Source: Methylococcales bacterium (lineage in GTDB: Bacteria; Pseudomonadota; Gammaproteobacteria; Methylococcales; Methylomonadaceae). Taken from it: DNA of 34,449 nucleotides. The translations under genes and the position numbers were made by a program. Positions 26,921 to 34,449 of the stretch are shown here, piece by piece (the stretch's first letter is position 1; each line of letters opens with the position of its first letter). The notes below the pieces were generated by a model. It was not told the origin of the DNA, did not search any database, and saw only the letters and a program-made list of their open reading frames with translations. The DNA is taken from NCBI GenBank assembly GCA_026399075.1, contig JAPLRR010000073.1:1-34449 (forward strand). Reading direction: 5' to 3'.

Positions 26921-26972
26921 TATTCTTTGAACCCAAGCATTGCCTAAGCCACCCATTATTTGAGGCATTATT

Positions 26973-27890
26973 ATGACCCATGACCAAAATCCGCCGACCC
27001 CGACTCCCGATCCTGAACCGAAATTGGCGACCAACTTTCGCTATTTTAGCCCTTGGCTGTTGGTGCTCACATTACTCTGGTTAGTTGTTTACTTCTTAGT
27101 GTTCCCCGACCCGATAGGCTTGGCCGCCAGCAATTGGCCGCTGGTATTTATTGGCGTGGCGGGTGCTGTTATTGGCAATGTGACAGCAATCGGTGGTGGC
27201 ATCGTGTTTATTCCAGTGCTGATGTTTATCTACAAAGTGGATCCGGTGAGTGCCTTAAAATTGGCATTTGTCACCCAGGCCGTCGGCATGAGCAGCGGTG
27301 CAACAGGTTGGCTACGACGTGGTGAAGTGCCTTTGGCGCTGTTGAAATGGACAGTGCCGACCTTAATCATCGGGGCCTTAATTTCGACTTTTTTAATCCA
27401 CCCCCAACCCATACTGGTCAAAAGCCTGTTTGGGCCAATTGCGATGATAGCCGGATTATTGACATTGATCACCCTGAACCGGACTGGCGGTTTGTTGGAT
27501 TTGCCCCGCCAAGGCCGTATCCCCGTCATGCTGATGTCTATGCTGGGGGGATTAATAACGGGCTGGGTTGCCATCGGCGAAGGTGAAATTATCGCCGCCT
27601 TTTGTATGCTGGTTTATGGCCTAAACCCTAACCGGGCGATAGGCCTAGGCGTGGTGTTGCTGGCGATAAACTCCATCTTGTTGGCGCTAATCCATAGCTT
27701 GCATTTCGGCGGTGTGCCTTGGGAATTGGCCGCTTTCACCATACTAGGCGTGTTATGGGGCGGACGGCTTGGGCCATTCCTTGCCCAATGGATTTCCATG
27801 CACGCCACTAAAAAAGTATTTGCTTATATCGCTTTGTTGGATGGCTTAATAGTCACCCTACAAGCGGTTTATGTGATGTTTTTTAAGTGA
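26973..27890 (+). CDS. TSUP-family permease (TauE/SafE type)
   Basis: This 305-residue membrane protein has about eight helices and the two-fold repeat of the TSUP family, which carries sulfite, sulfonates or other sulfur and organic anions across the inner membrane. Typical glycine-rich pieces are AGAVIGNVTAIGGGIVFIPVLMF and, in the second half, GGLITGWVAIGEGEIIA. A short proline-rich cytosolic N-terminus precedes the first helix. GAGG lies seven to eight bases before the ATG. The substrate is not clear from context, and no sulfur-metabolism gene is adjacent. Confidence 0.88.
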   Translation: MTHDQNPPTPTPDPEPKLATNFRYFSPWLLVLTLLWLVVYFLVFPDPIGLAASNWPLVFIGVAGAVIGNVTAIGGGIVFIPVLMFIYKVDPVSALKLAFVTQAVGMSSGATGWLRRGEVPLALLKWTVPTLIIGALISTFLIHPQPILVKSLFGPIAMIAGLLTLITLNRTGGLLDLPRQGRIPVMLMSMLGGLITGWVAIGEGEIIAAFCMLVYGLNPNRAIGLGVVLLAINSILLALIHSLHFGGVPWELAAFTILGVLWGGRLGPFLAQWISMHATKKVFAYIALLDGLIVTLQAVYVMFFK

Positions 27891-28315
27891 TTGATACATT
27901 GGCCACCTACCAAACCTACTAGCTATAGCCCCTACCCGCCCCCAGTCACCTACCCTTCTGACGGTTTGCAAATAGGCAGGCATTGGGCTTTGTTTTTTTG
28001 CTTAGGAAAGCACATAAAACATAGTGCCACTGAAAAACACCAAGCCAGCGTATAGAGGCAGATATGTCGCCCCTACAAATGCCCACGTTATTTCATGCGA
28101 ACACCTAAGCTATTGAGTTCCGCAATAATATCTTACAAGAATTGCTGGGCAGGTAAATAAACGCCTGCCCAGCCTACTGCGCGAATTTACAAAATGACAT
28201 TAGCAGCCAACTAGGTGTTTATACGAATTGTATATTAAAGTTTCTTAATATAGGATGGCTTGAGTGTTCAACAATTTCGCAGTTTTGCGCCATGGATATA
28301 TTAATGAGGCTTATT
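27891..28315. other. Intergenic region between the TSUP and protease genes
   Basis: I see no gene here. A perfect hairpin, GCTGGGCAGG (28144-28153) / CCTGCCCAGC (28164-28173) with a 10-base loop, is the only strong structure. A T-rich run near 27990 could end the TSUP transcript. TTGTAT and TATAGG near 28230-28255 are a possible weak promoter for the protease gene. Confidence 0.55.
28144..28173. repeat. Perfect 10-bp-stem hairpin upstream of the protease gene
   Basis: GCTGGGCAGG and CCTGCCCAGC pair fully around a 10-base AT-rich loop. No T run follows on either strand. It may be a dispersed repeat unit; there is only one copy in this window. Confidence 0.5.
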
Positions 28316-30589
28316 ATGAACAAGTATGTACTATCAAATTCACACAAAAAACCATTCCTATTTAACCAAAGTTCCATTTTGCAGCTAGGTGCCGTGATCC
28401 TTTCTAGCCATTTGGTTTTCTCCATTGCCTATGGTGGACCCACTGTTTTGGGACTAAAACCTGCCGGGAACGAGGATCAAAATACGACTTTGATTAGCCA
28501 ACCTGAGGTCATTTTCAATAGTAAGGATGCGGGTAACATAGAGATTGTAACAGACTCCGCAACCCTTCCAGTTAGACGGGGACAAGTAAGCTCAGCGGAT
28601 GAGAATGCCTTGGCCCTCCGAATAAAAGGTGGTTTTAACACCTTTAATGCCAGCTACAAAAACCAGTGGAAGGCATCCTTGGACGCAAAGAGCGGCAAAG
28701 TAAAAGTTTTATACGGCACTGTTTCCAAGATGTATAAAAATAATCCGGAAATCGTTGCCAAAGGTTTCTTGAAGGATTCCAAAATTATTTTTGGCTTGGA
28801 TCAAGACCTCGCTGACCTTAAAACCCTGCAGGTTGATAAAACCCCAAACCGTAACCATGTGAGATTCCAACAGACCTACGGGGGCGTTCCTGTCGCTGGT
28901 GCTTATGTACTGGTCCACTCCACGCCAACTGGCCAAGTGACTATGGTACAGAATGACTACATTCCAGGACTTCAGGTTGCCAACCGGCAATCCATTACCG
29001 CGCAAGGTGCCCAAGATATTGCCCGCAACGATTTGCAAACTAAGCTGGGGAAAGGGGCGGAATTATCGGATGCCAAAACAGAACAATTGATAACCCCAAT
29101 CCAAGGTAAATATTTTTTTGTTTGGAAAATCAGCATTCCGTCCGAGAATCCTTGGGGTTTTTGGGTGTACCAAATTGATTCAGAAAATGGCAATATCCTT
29201 TACAGTGGCAATGAGATGAACTCTGTACGGTCAGGTAGTGGCAAAGCTTACCTGAACAATGCCAATTGGCATTTGCATAAGATCAGCAATGTCTCCCTTA
29301 AATATTTGTACACGTCCAAAGAAACCATAGATTGGGGGTATTTGTTCGGATCCCACGCAATGATATTGGATTACAATGGCAATGATACACGGGCTACTGA
29401 CTACAAATTCTTATATGATGCGGTCAAACAAAAAGATTGGTTTGATGCAACCAATGCCTATTACAAGATGAATGTTGTTTGGGACTGGTGGAAGAAACTT
29501 GTCGTAAAATATCACGAAACCCCAAATTTTTTCTATAACTATTCAGTACCGTCCCTCGTGAACGTCAATGGTTATTGCAATGCTTTTTTTACCACAAACA
29601 TAGGCAATGGTGGCCCAGGGTTTGCGTTTGGCGGTGAAAATTCCTGCGCTTATGGCTCAGAAGATTTGGTGCTTGACGATGACATTGTTCGTCATGAATT
29701 TACCCATGCAATGATGAACTGGTTAGGCTTTGACGCGCAATTTGGCGGTCCAGTGGAATATTATGGCCGGGCTATGGGCGAAGGGAATGCTGACTGGTTT
29801 GGATACATTCTTCACCCAAAATCCGCCAAGATGGCCGATGTCGGCTTTGCCACCGAACCTGGGGGCTATTTAAGGAATCTGGATAACACGAGAAAATACC
29901 CCCAAGATGTGGATTACCCAGGATGGGGATCGCCCGAAGAACATTATACCGGTGAGATCTGGGGCGGCTATCTCTATGATCTATATCGTGTACTTGGCAG
30001 CAATGCCCTTCCCTATATATTTAACTCTTACTATTATTTTTCACCTGCGGGTGGGCAGATGGATGGATTGCCGGATTTTTTCGATGGCATTTGGGCGCAA
30101 TTGAGTGCTGAAAACGATTTGACGCATGGAAAATTAGTTTCCAGTGCCAAAGCATGGGGCTCCATGACTGCCCGTGGCATCAACGCAGCACTAAGGCAAC
30201 CTTACTATAGCACCAGCAATTATTTCTATACGGGACACCCTGGCTCAGATATAAATTCGGTGTTTTTCTTTAATTTCCCACCAGTGAAGCAGATTACGAC
30301 AACCAGTAATCTTCTTAAATCTGGGGATCGCCACGAATATCTGGTCACTTCAACAAAAGATAACTTGATGCTAACAGTCACCGTTACTGCAAAATCCGGC
30401 GGACTCGTTAACCCAAGCATTGAATTACGGAATTTTTCGAATACCTTATTGGCATCTACGATAGGCTCTGCCACCAAAGCCGTCCTGAAGTATCCAGGCC
30501 TGCCTAAAAATTCTTACGCACTTGTAATAACAGGAACCACATCAGCCCAAGCAAGGGGTTATTATTCCATAACGGTAAGCGCCAAATAA
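28316..30589 (+). CDS. Secreted M36/M4-like zinc metalloprotease with PPC domain
   Basis: This 757-residue secreted protease has a signal peptide in its first 40 or so residues, a fungalysin/thermolysin propeptide-like region (about 160-300), then the catalytic domain with HEFTH at 460-464 (zinc ligands His460 and His464, catalytic Glu461) and GEGNADWFG, whose Glu489 is the third ligand. The 25-residue spacing from His464 to Glu489 is close to fungalysin (M36) and longer than thermolysin. A C-terminal beta domain (about 655-757) looks like a PPC domain, usually removed on maturation. I chose the ATG at 28316 because GAGG lies just upstream; 28292 would add eight residues. The gene looks more AT-rich than its neighbours by eye. 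Confidence 0.85.
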   Translation: MNKYVLSNSHKKPFLFNQSSILQLGAVILSSHLVFSIAYGGPTVLGLKPAGNEDQNTTLISQPEVIFNSKDAGNIEIVTDSATLPVRRGQVSSADENALALRIKGGFNTFNASYKNQWKASLDAKSGKVKVLYGTVSKMYKNNPEIVAKGFLKDSKIIFGLDQDLADLKTLQVDKTPNRNHVRFQQTYGGVPVAGAYVLVHSTPTGQVTMVQNDYIPGLQVANRQSITAQGAQDIARNDLQTKLGKGAELSDAKTEQLITPIQGKYFFVWKISIPSENPWGFWVYQIDSENGNILYSGNEMNSVRSGSGKAYLNNANWHLHKISNVSLKYLYTSKETIDWGYLFGSHAMILDYNGNDTRATDYKFLYDAVKQKDWFDATNAYYKMNVVWDWWKKLVVKYHETPNFFYNYSVPSLVNVNGYCNAFFTTNIGNGGPGFAFGGENSCAYGSEDLVLDDDIVRHEFTHAMMNWLGFDAQFGGPVEYYGRAMGEGNADWFGYILHPKSAKMADVGFATEPGGYLRNLDNTRKYPQDVDYPGWGSPEEHYTGEIWGGYLYDLYRVLGSNALPYIFNSYYYFSPAGGQMDGLPDFFDGIWAQLSAENDLTHGKLVSSAKAWGSMTARGINAALRQPYYSTSNYFYTGHPGSDINSVFFFNFPPVKQITTTSNLLKSGDRHEYLVTSTKDNLMLTVTVTAKSGGLVNPSIELRNFSNTLLASTIGSATKAVLKYPGLPKNSYALVITGTTSAQARGYYSITVSAK

Positions 30590-30624
30590 TCACCCGACGT
30601 TCAAGCGGTTAATTAGGGGAAAGA

Positions 30625-30825
30625 ATGAGGCAGTTGGGGGCAGACGGAGGATTACTAAGCTTAGGGCTTAATGACAGCGTAGGGCAAATGGCCTATAGTG
30701 CCGTAGTTAGGCAAACGATTTCAGAACGCCACCACTTGGCGTCTGCGCTGGATGATTGGCGTTTTATCGGTCAGGTTCAGTTCCAGCTGAACCTGCGGCT
30801 AACGGCTACGATAAAAAGTCGGTAA
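30625..30825 (+). CDS. Possible small ORF of unknown function
   Basis: This is a 66-codon frame with AGGGGAAAG directly before the ATG. The product has no family signature, signal peptide or membrane helix that I recognise. The 3' half of the DNA contains a perfect 9-bp inverted repeat (30772-30795), which suggests that the region may be non-coding repeat sequence instead. It could also be a remnant gene. Weak call. Confidence 0.2.
   Translation: MRQLGADGGLLSLGLNDSVGQMAYSAVVRQTISERHHLASALDDWRFIGQVQFQLNLRLTATIKSR
30772..30795. repeat. CAGGTTCAG / CTGAACCTG inverted repeat
   Basis: Perfect 9-bp arms (30772-30780 and 30787-30795) surround TTCCAG. It lies about 80 bases before the LprI-like gene and could be an operator or an RNA hairpin in its leader. 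Confidence 0.4.
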
Positions 30826-30873
30826 ATTGTAAGCCCTGCCCCCCTTAACTGTTTATGTATTTTGGAGTAAGCA

Positions 30874-31278
30874 ATGAATAAAACCACCACCGCATTAATC
30901 GGCTTGGCCTTTTCCGTTTGCTCAAGCTGGGCAATAGCCGCCAGTTTGCCGCGCGAACCGATAGAGCAAACCGCCTTCGATGAAGGCTGCGACAAAAACC
31001 AAACGAATATGAACATCTGTTCCTATTACGACTTTAAGGTGCTGGATGCGGAATTAAATGCCGTATACCGCCAAAAGCTGGCCTTGCTGAAAGGGACAAC
31101 CCACGAAAAGCGCCTAGTCTTGGCGCAACGGGCTTGGCTTGCTTATGTAGAAGCGGATTGCCTTTCCCGCACTGGCCCGCGTGAAGAATCGGGGACCATC
31201 TGGCCGCTAGAGCAAAACCTATGCAAATCCGACCATTTCACCACACGGATTAAATTGTTGAAATTGCCCCAGGAATGA
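30874..31278 (+). CDS. LprI-like secreted lysozyme-inhibitor-type protein
   Basis: This 134-residue protein has a signal peptide (cleavage likely after AIAA) and the LprI/DUF1311 pattern: QTNMNIC, LDAELNAVYRQKLALL, LAQRAWLAYVEADC and NLCKSDHFTTRIKLL. Four cysteines in the mature part probably form two disulfides in the periplasm. LprI of Mycobacterium inhibits lysozyme, but most proteobacterial members are uncharacterised, so the function is only suggested. A GGAG ribosome binding site supports the start. A hairpin follows three bases after the stop. The secreted protease gene lies 284 bases upstream on the same strand. Confidence 0.85.
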   Translation: MNKTTTALIGLAFSVCSSWAIAASLPREPIEQTAFDEGCDKNQTNMNICSYYDFKVLDAELNAVYRQKLALLKGTTHEKRLVLAQRAWLAYVEADCLSRTGPREESGTIWPLEQNLCKSDHFTTRIKLLKLPQE

Positions 31279-31280
31279 GC

Positions 31281-31311
31281 ATTCAGCCCCCTATGTGTAA
31301 AAGGGGGCTAG
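31281..31311. terminator. Terminator-like hairpin after the LprI-like gene (TTCAGCCCCC family, copy 3)
   Basis: AGCCCCC (31285-31291) pairs with GGGGGCT (31303-31309) around 11 bases, directly after the stop codon. The following AGTTTC is a poor T run, so termination would be weak. The sequence matches the hairpins at 8923-8955 and 19076-19113, so it is also a repeat family member. Confidence 0.5.
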
Positions 31312-31494
31312 TTTCAACTTATTCGTTATTTGGCGTATTTTCCCCAAACGACATGAAAACCCTAAACTATTGGCATAATTAGCTTTTATGTATTCATTCA
31401 ACCATAAAACACACCCCTGCCAATATTCGTGCTTGACAAAAACTTCACATCGTAGAGACTAGAGCAGTTTTCCTAAATCAAGAGACCTCATTCT

Positions 31495-32745
31495 TTGAAC
31501 GATATGCCCCTAAGTGTGCTGTTTGGCATACTTGCCCTCATGCTGTTGCTTTCAGCTTTTTTCTCCGGTTCAGAAACGTCATTAATGACGCTAAACCGTT
31601 ATCGCTTAAGACATTTAGTTAAACTCAAACATTTTGGCGCCATCAAGGCCCAACGGCTGTTGCAAAGGCCAGACCGCCTGCTGGGGCTGATCTTGCTGGG
31701 CAATAATTTTGTCAATAATTTCGCCGCGTCCATCGCCACTGTCATTGCGATTAAACTCTATTCTAATGAGGAGTCCATCATCGCCATCGCCACAGGAATT
31801 CTAACCATTGTCATGCTGATTTGCTCAGAGGTGACACCGAAGACCCTAGCGGCCATCAAACCCGAATTGCTGGCTTTTCCTGCTGCGTGGATTTACACGC
31901 CATTAATACGGATTTTTTATCCGCTGATTTGGTTCGTCAATTTATTTGTCAATCTCTTACTTAGGCTAGTCCGCGTTGATGTGAAAAAAGGCAGCCATGA
32001 TTCATTAAACAAAGACGAATTAAAAAGCATCATCACCGACGCAGAAAGCTTAATGCCAGTCCGTTACCAAAAAATGTTGCTGGGCATTTTGGATCTGGAA
32101 TCAGCAACGGTCGAAGATATTATGACGCCCCGCCATGAAATTGTCGGCATAGACCTTGAATCCCCCATCGAAGACATCATCACCCAAATTGTCGAAAGCC
32201 CACACACCCAAATGGCGGTGTACAAAAAAAGCATTGATCGGGTGGTAGGTTTTTTGCATTTAAGGAAAGTGTTGGTAATGGTCAATCAGGAGGATTTTGA
32301 TAAGCAGGCCATTATCAACCTGCTGACCAAACCGTCATTTATCCCCGAACACACGCCCGTACACACCCAAATGCACCGCTTTAAAAGTGAAAAAATCCGC
32401 ATCGGCCTGGTGGTCGATGAATACGGTGATGTGCTGGGCTTAGTAACCCTGGACGATTTGCTGCAAGAAATCGTGGGCGAACTGATTACCGAAGATGACA
32501 CCGCCAAAAGGCAAAGTGACGGCAGTTATTTGGTCGATGCCAGCATTACGGTTAGGGAACTAAACCGTGTCATGCAATGGGGCTTACCCACCGAAGGCCC
32601 TAAAACCCTCAATGGGCTGATTATTGAATTTATGGAAACCATCCCTGAGCCAGGCACCAGCATTAAGCTGCACGGGCATCCATTGGAAATCATCAAGCGC
32701 GATGAAAACACCGTTAAATTAGTCAAGTTTTTGCCCAGTGAATAA
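31495..32745 (+). CDS. CNNM/CBS-domain transporter (HlyC/CorC, YfjD/CorB type)
   Basis: This 416-residue protein has an N-terminal CNNM membrane domain (about 1-180) that starts LLLSAFFSGSETSLMTLNRYRL, much like E. coli YfjD. Two CBS domains follow (about 195-320; IMTPRHEIVGID, then IGLVVDEYGDVLGLVTLDDLLQEIVGE in parts), and a C-terminal CorC/HlyC domain (about 335-412). CNNM proteins move or sense Mg2+ and related divalent ions. The frame opens with TTG at 31495, with AGAG about 10 bases upstream; ATG at 31504 is the alternative. It lies alone, flanked by repeats. Confidence 0.9.
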   Translation: MNDMPLSVLFGILALMLLLSAFFSGSETSLMTLNRYRLRHLVKLKHFGAIKAQRLLQRPDRLLGLILLGNNFVNNFAASIATVIAIKLYSNEESIIAIATGILTIVMLICSEVTPKTLAAIKPELLAFPAAWIYTPLIRIFYPLIWFVNLFVNLLLRLVRVDVKKGSHDSLNKDELKSIITDAESLMPVRYQKMLLGILDLESATVEDIMTPRHEIVGIDLESPIEDIITQIVESPHTQMAVYKKSIDRVVGFLHLRKVLVMVNQEDFDKQAIINLLTKPSFIPEHTPVHTQMHRFKSEKIRIGLVVDEYGDVLGLVTLDDLLQEIVGELITEDDTAKRQSDGSYLVDASITVRELNRVMQWGLPTEGPKTLNGLIIEFMETIPEPGTSIKLHGHPLEIIKRDENTVKLVKFLPSE

Positions 32746-33122
32746 TGGCGCAAATCTTCGTTGTACCCTCAATTGTTATAGAGTACGAAGTTGGTAAGGC
32801 GACACAAAGTCCCCTCTCCCTTTGGGAGAGGGTTAGGGTGAGGGTATTTCAAATGTCGCTTTACCAGCTTCGGCCCCTATAAGTTTTTAGTCATACCCAA
32901 CTGCCCCGACTGGATTTTAAATGCTTTATTAGTTAATAGCTTACAATTTATAAGGTTAAATTATGGCCTTGTGCCATTTAGGCTGTGGGTATATTATTCA
33001 GTGAAGGGACTTGATTAATCGGTGATGTTTTACTGTTCTGGAGAAGCATCATAATAGGCTTGCTGATAGGCTCAGGGGGACTGCTTGTTGGCATCACAAA
33101 CCCATAGATTCAGGAGAGTGTT
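32746..33122. other. Intergenic region between the CNNM and DUF4331-like genes
   Basis: No gene is evident in these 377 bases. The left half is the inverted copy of the 105-bp MITE-like element (32777-32881). The right half is AT-rich leader sequence of the DUF4331-like gene, ending in AGGAG. I see no confident promoter. Confidence 0.6.
32777..32881 (-). mobile_element. 105-bp MITE-like element, copy 2 (inverted)
   Basis: The terminal inverted repeats are 32777-32805 and 32853-32881, with 23 of 29 matching bases by my count, both starting TATAG when read inwards. A CCCTCTCCC / GGGAGAGGG hairpin sits inside. It matches the reverse complement of 26595-26699 almost base for base over the same 105-base length, which defines the element ends. 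Confidence 0.7.
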
Positions 33123-34250
33123 ATGCAAAACATCCGTATCTTACCGCTGCTTTTTACTTTGCTTTTTTCCTTTGCCAGTTACGCCTCAGACCATGCCGAC
33201 CCGTTTAAAATTGAACCTGAAGAACAGGCCGCCAACTTAACCGGCTTATTCTTTTATCCTGAAGGCGACCAAATGATCGCCATCCTTGATGTCCGCCGTT
33301 CCTTAACCGCTGCACCGCCGTATATTTTGGAACCCTATGAGTTCACCATCAATATGGACACGCACAGCAAGCTGACGTTTGACAATGCCGAAGACCGTGC
33401 GCGGTACGGCGGCACCATCGTCAACCCCATGGAAATTTTTCCTGACATCAGCATAAAAATTCGCCTAAACAACGATGTCACACTCAAGGAAAAAACCTTC
33501 AAAGGTCTAAAAAATCCTGAGAACATCAAAATTTACACGGGGGTGCGTGATGACCCATTCATTTTCCCACGCTTTTTTAATGTCAATGTCATCACCATGG
33601 TGTTGAGCATCCCCAAAGCGTCGTTTTCTGAAAGCCAAAAAAACTGGCTGCTGTGGGCCACCTCCACACGCATTGAAAATGGCGAACAATTTGACCATGT
33701 GGGCCGCTCCAACCGCACCCAATTGGGCCGATTTGAAATCTTGAACACCATTCCGCCTAGCGAACATGTGGCCGCGATTAAGAAACAAGCAGAATCAGTC
33801 GAAAAAATCCAAAAGTTTTTACAAGCCTGTTTACCACCCTTGGCCAATTTAAACCAATTGAGCGGCTTGTTGGTTAGGCATTATGATTATGTGCCTGATG
33901 TGATGGTTTATACCACCCAGTTTGAACCCGGGTTCCCCAATGGACGGCGCTTAACCGATGACGTCGCTTTGCTGACCTGTAACCAAGGCGATTGCCCCTT
34001 ACAGGAAAATGCGTTTATCGACACCAAACAATGGCCACGCGCAACTGTAAATGATAAGCCCTTGCTGGCAGAATTCCCCTATCTGGCCGAACCTTGGCCC
34101 GTCCGTCCACAAACCCCACCACCGTCTTGCTGGCCTTATATTGCCCAATACGTGGTGGCCCCTGGTGTGGTCTTGCTGGCGATTATTATTGGCTTGATTA
34201 TCTGGTTACGCCGCAGATGCTGCCACCATGAGCATAACGAAGCCGTTTGA
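33123..34250 (+). CDS. DUF4331-like protein with signal peptide and C-terminal anchor
   Basis: This 375-residue protein has a signal peptide (likely cut after SYA, before Ser22) and then SDHADP, NLTGLFFYPEGDQ, YTGVRDDPFIFPRFF and PNGRRLTDDVA, which I read as a DUF4331-type pattern. The C-terminus has one membrane helix (about 346-365) followed by RRRCCHHEH, so the main domain should face the periplasm and the Cys/His tail the cytoplasm. The function of DUF4331 is not known to me. AGGAG precedes the ATG. No partner gene is obvious, and it stands alone between repeats. Confidence 0.72.
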   Translation: MQNIRILPLLFTLLFSFASYASDHADPFKIEPEEQAANLTGLFFYPEGDQMIAILDVRRSLTAAPPYILEPYEFTINMDTHSKLTFDNAEDRARYGGTIVNPMEIFPDISIKIRLNNDVTLKEKTFKGLKNPENIKIYTGVRDDPFIFPRFFNVNVITMVLSIPKASFSESQKNWLLWATSTRIENGEQFDHVGRSNRTQLGRFEILNTIPPSEHVAAIKKQAESVEKIQKFLQACLPPLANLNQLSGLLVRHYDYVPDVMVYTTQFEPGFPNGRRLTDDVALLTCNQGDCPLQENAFIDTKQWPRATVNDKPLLAEFPYLAEPWPVRPQTPPPSCWPYIAQYVVAPGVVLLAIIIGLIIWLRRRCCHHEHNEAV

Positions 34251-34297
34251 TAACGTGTGGCACTTAATATAATTAAATACACAAACTCGCATCAACT

Positions 34298-34318
34298 CCC
34301 TCTCCCCTAGGGAGAGGG
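34298..34318. terminator. Hairpin after the DUF4331-like gene
   Basis: CCCTCTCCC (34298-34306) pairs perfectly with GGGAGAGGG (34310-34318) around CTA. The downstream TTCTTA is only weakly T-rich. It shares its core with the CCCTCTCCC hairpins of the MITE-like elements in this window, so it may be a repeat remnant that also serves as a terminator. Confidence 0.45.
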
Positions 34319-34369
34319 TTCTTACACGTGTAGGTTTTTAATAAAAAGTATGACGAGACAGTGCGTTGA

Positions 34370-34404
34370 GGTAAATTGATGAGAGTCATCAACATCTATT
34401 TACC
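34370..34404 (+). promoter_or_regulatory. Stem-loop in the leader of the right-edge gene
   Basis: GGTAAAT (34370-34376) pairs with ATTTACC (34398-34404), enclosing TGATGA (34377-34382) / TCATCA (34386-34391) around GAG. It ends just before the GAAGG ribosome binding site at 34405-34409. If transcribed from outside, the folded RNA could limit translation of the following gene, a known protection trick of some insertion sequences. Confidence 0.45.
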
Positions 34405-34416
34405 GAAGGTACCGCC

Positions 34417-34449
34417 ATGTCTCGCCACCCAGAACTATACCAATGGATC
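34417..34449 (+). CDS. Start of a probable transposase (partial)
   Basis: Eleven codons are present, MSRHPELYQWI, and then the window ends. GAAGG lies seven bases before the ATG. The N-terminus resembles transposases of an insertion sequence common in methylotrophic gammaproteobacteria, from memory only. The hairpin just upstream fits an IS leader. The left end of the element may lie near 34345-34365, but no inverted repeat can be tested without the right end. Confidence 0.4.
   Translation, partial: MSRHPELYQWI

Larger units (their letters stand above)
26512..26972. other. Repeat cluster between holA and the TSUP gene
   Basis: No gene is evident in these 461 bases. Three unrelated short elements stand in a row: a 105-bp MITE-like element (26595-26699), the short copy of the 8-bp-duplication element (26742-26814) and a mirrored-hairpin repeat (26815-26920). 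The last two touch without a gap. Confidence 0.75.

Overview
The window reads as a chromosomal segment of a gammaproteobacterium. The ybeL-like / leuS / lptE / holA block is arranged as in Escherichia coli, and lnt, a MscK-type channel, a DedA protein and a CNNM/CorC protein are all of gammaproteobacterial type. An N-type ATPase relic, a membrane-anchored DUF4331-like protein and many short palindromic repeats make me think of the Methylococcales (methanotrophs). That last step is recollection rather than proof. I see no rRNA, tRNA, CRISPR array or phage module.

Layout, left to right. The first bases hold the start of a leftward gene with a strong ribosome binding site and a striking nested dyad upstream. 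Positions 442-6267 are a leftward tripartite RND efflux operon (outer-membrane lipoprotein, periplasmic adaptor, inner-membrane pump). After a repeat-bearing gap come a DUF2956-like protein (rightward), then a leftward pair: a PPOX-fold flavoprotein and a kinase fused to a ParB/sulfiredoxin-like domain. Positions 8977-10781 hold beta and epsilon subunits of an N-type ATPase with no other subunit nearby, divergent from an ABC exporter. A 1170-residue MscK/KefA-like channel follows, then a flavin reductase-like protein, a VOC protein, an unknown four-helix membrane protein, a DedA protein and apolipoprotein N-acyltransferase. A solitary ParA-like ATPase and the ybeL-like zinc-ribbon gene lie divergent to leuS-lptE-holA. 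The right third holds a TSUP permease, a secreted M36/M4-like metalloprotease, an LprI-like secreted protein, a CNNM/CBS transporter and a DUF4331-like anchored protein. The window ends in the first codons of what looks like a transposase.

Many genes concern the cell envelope: drug efflux, lipoprotein acylation (Lnt), LPS assembly (LptE), osmotic release, lipid scrambling and secreted enzymes. Otherwise the genes form small independent units separated by repeats, not one long pathway.

The least expected content is outside the genes. There are at least three MITE-like families: a 91/57-bp element with 8-bp flanking direct repeats, a 105-bp element with 29-bp terminal inverted repeats and TA-rich ends, and an element of about 100 bp made of two mirrored hairpins. 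Two intergenic gaps (lnt-parA and holA-TSUP) collect several of them. The best gene-level leads are the two-gene N-ATPase relic and the kinase-ParB-like fusion.
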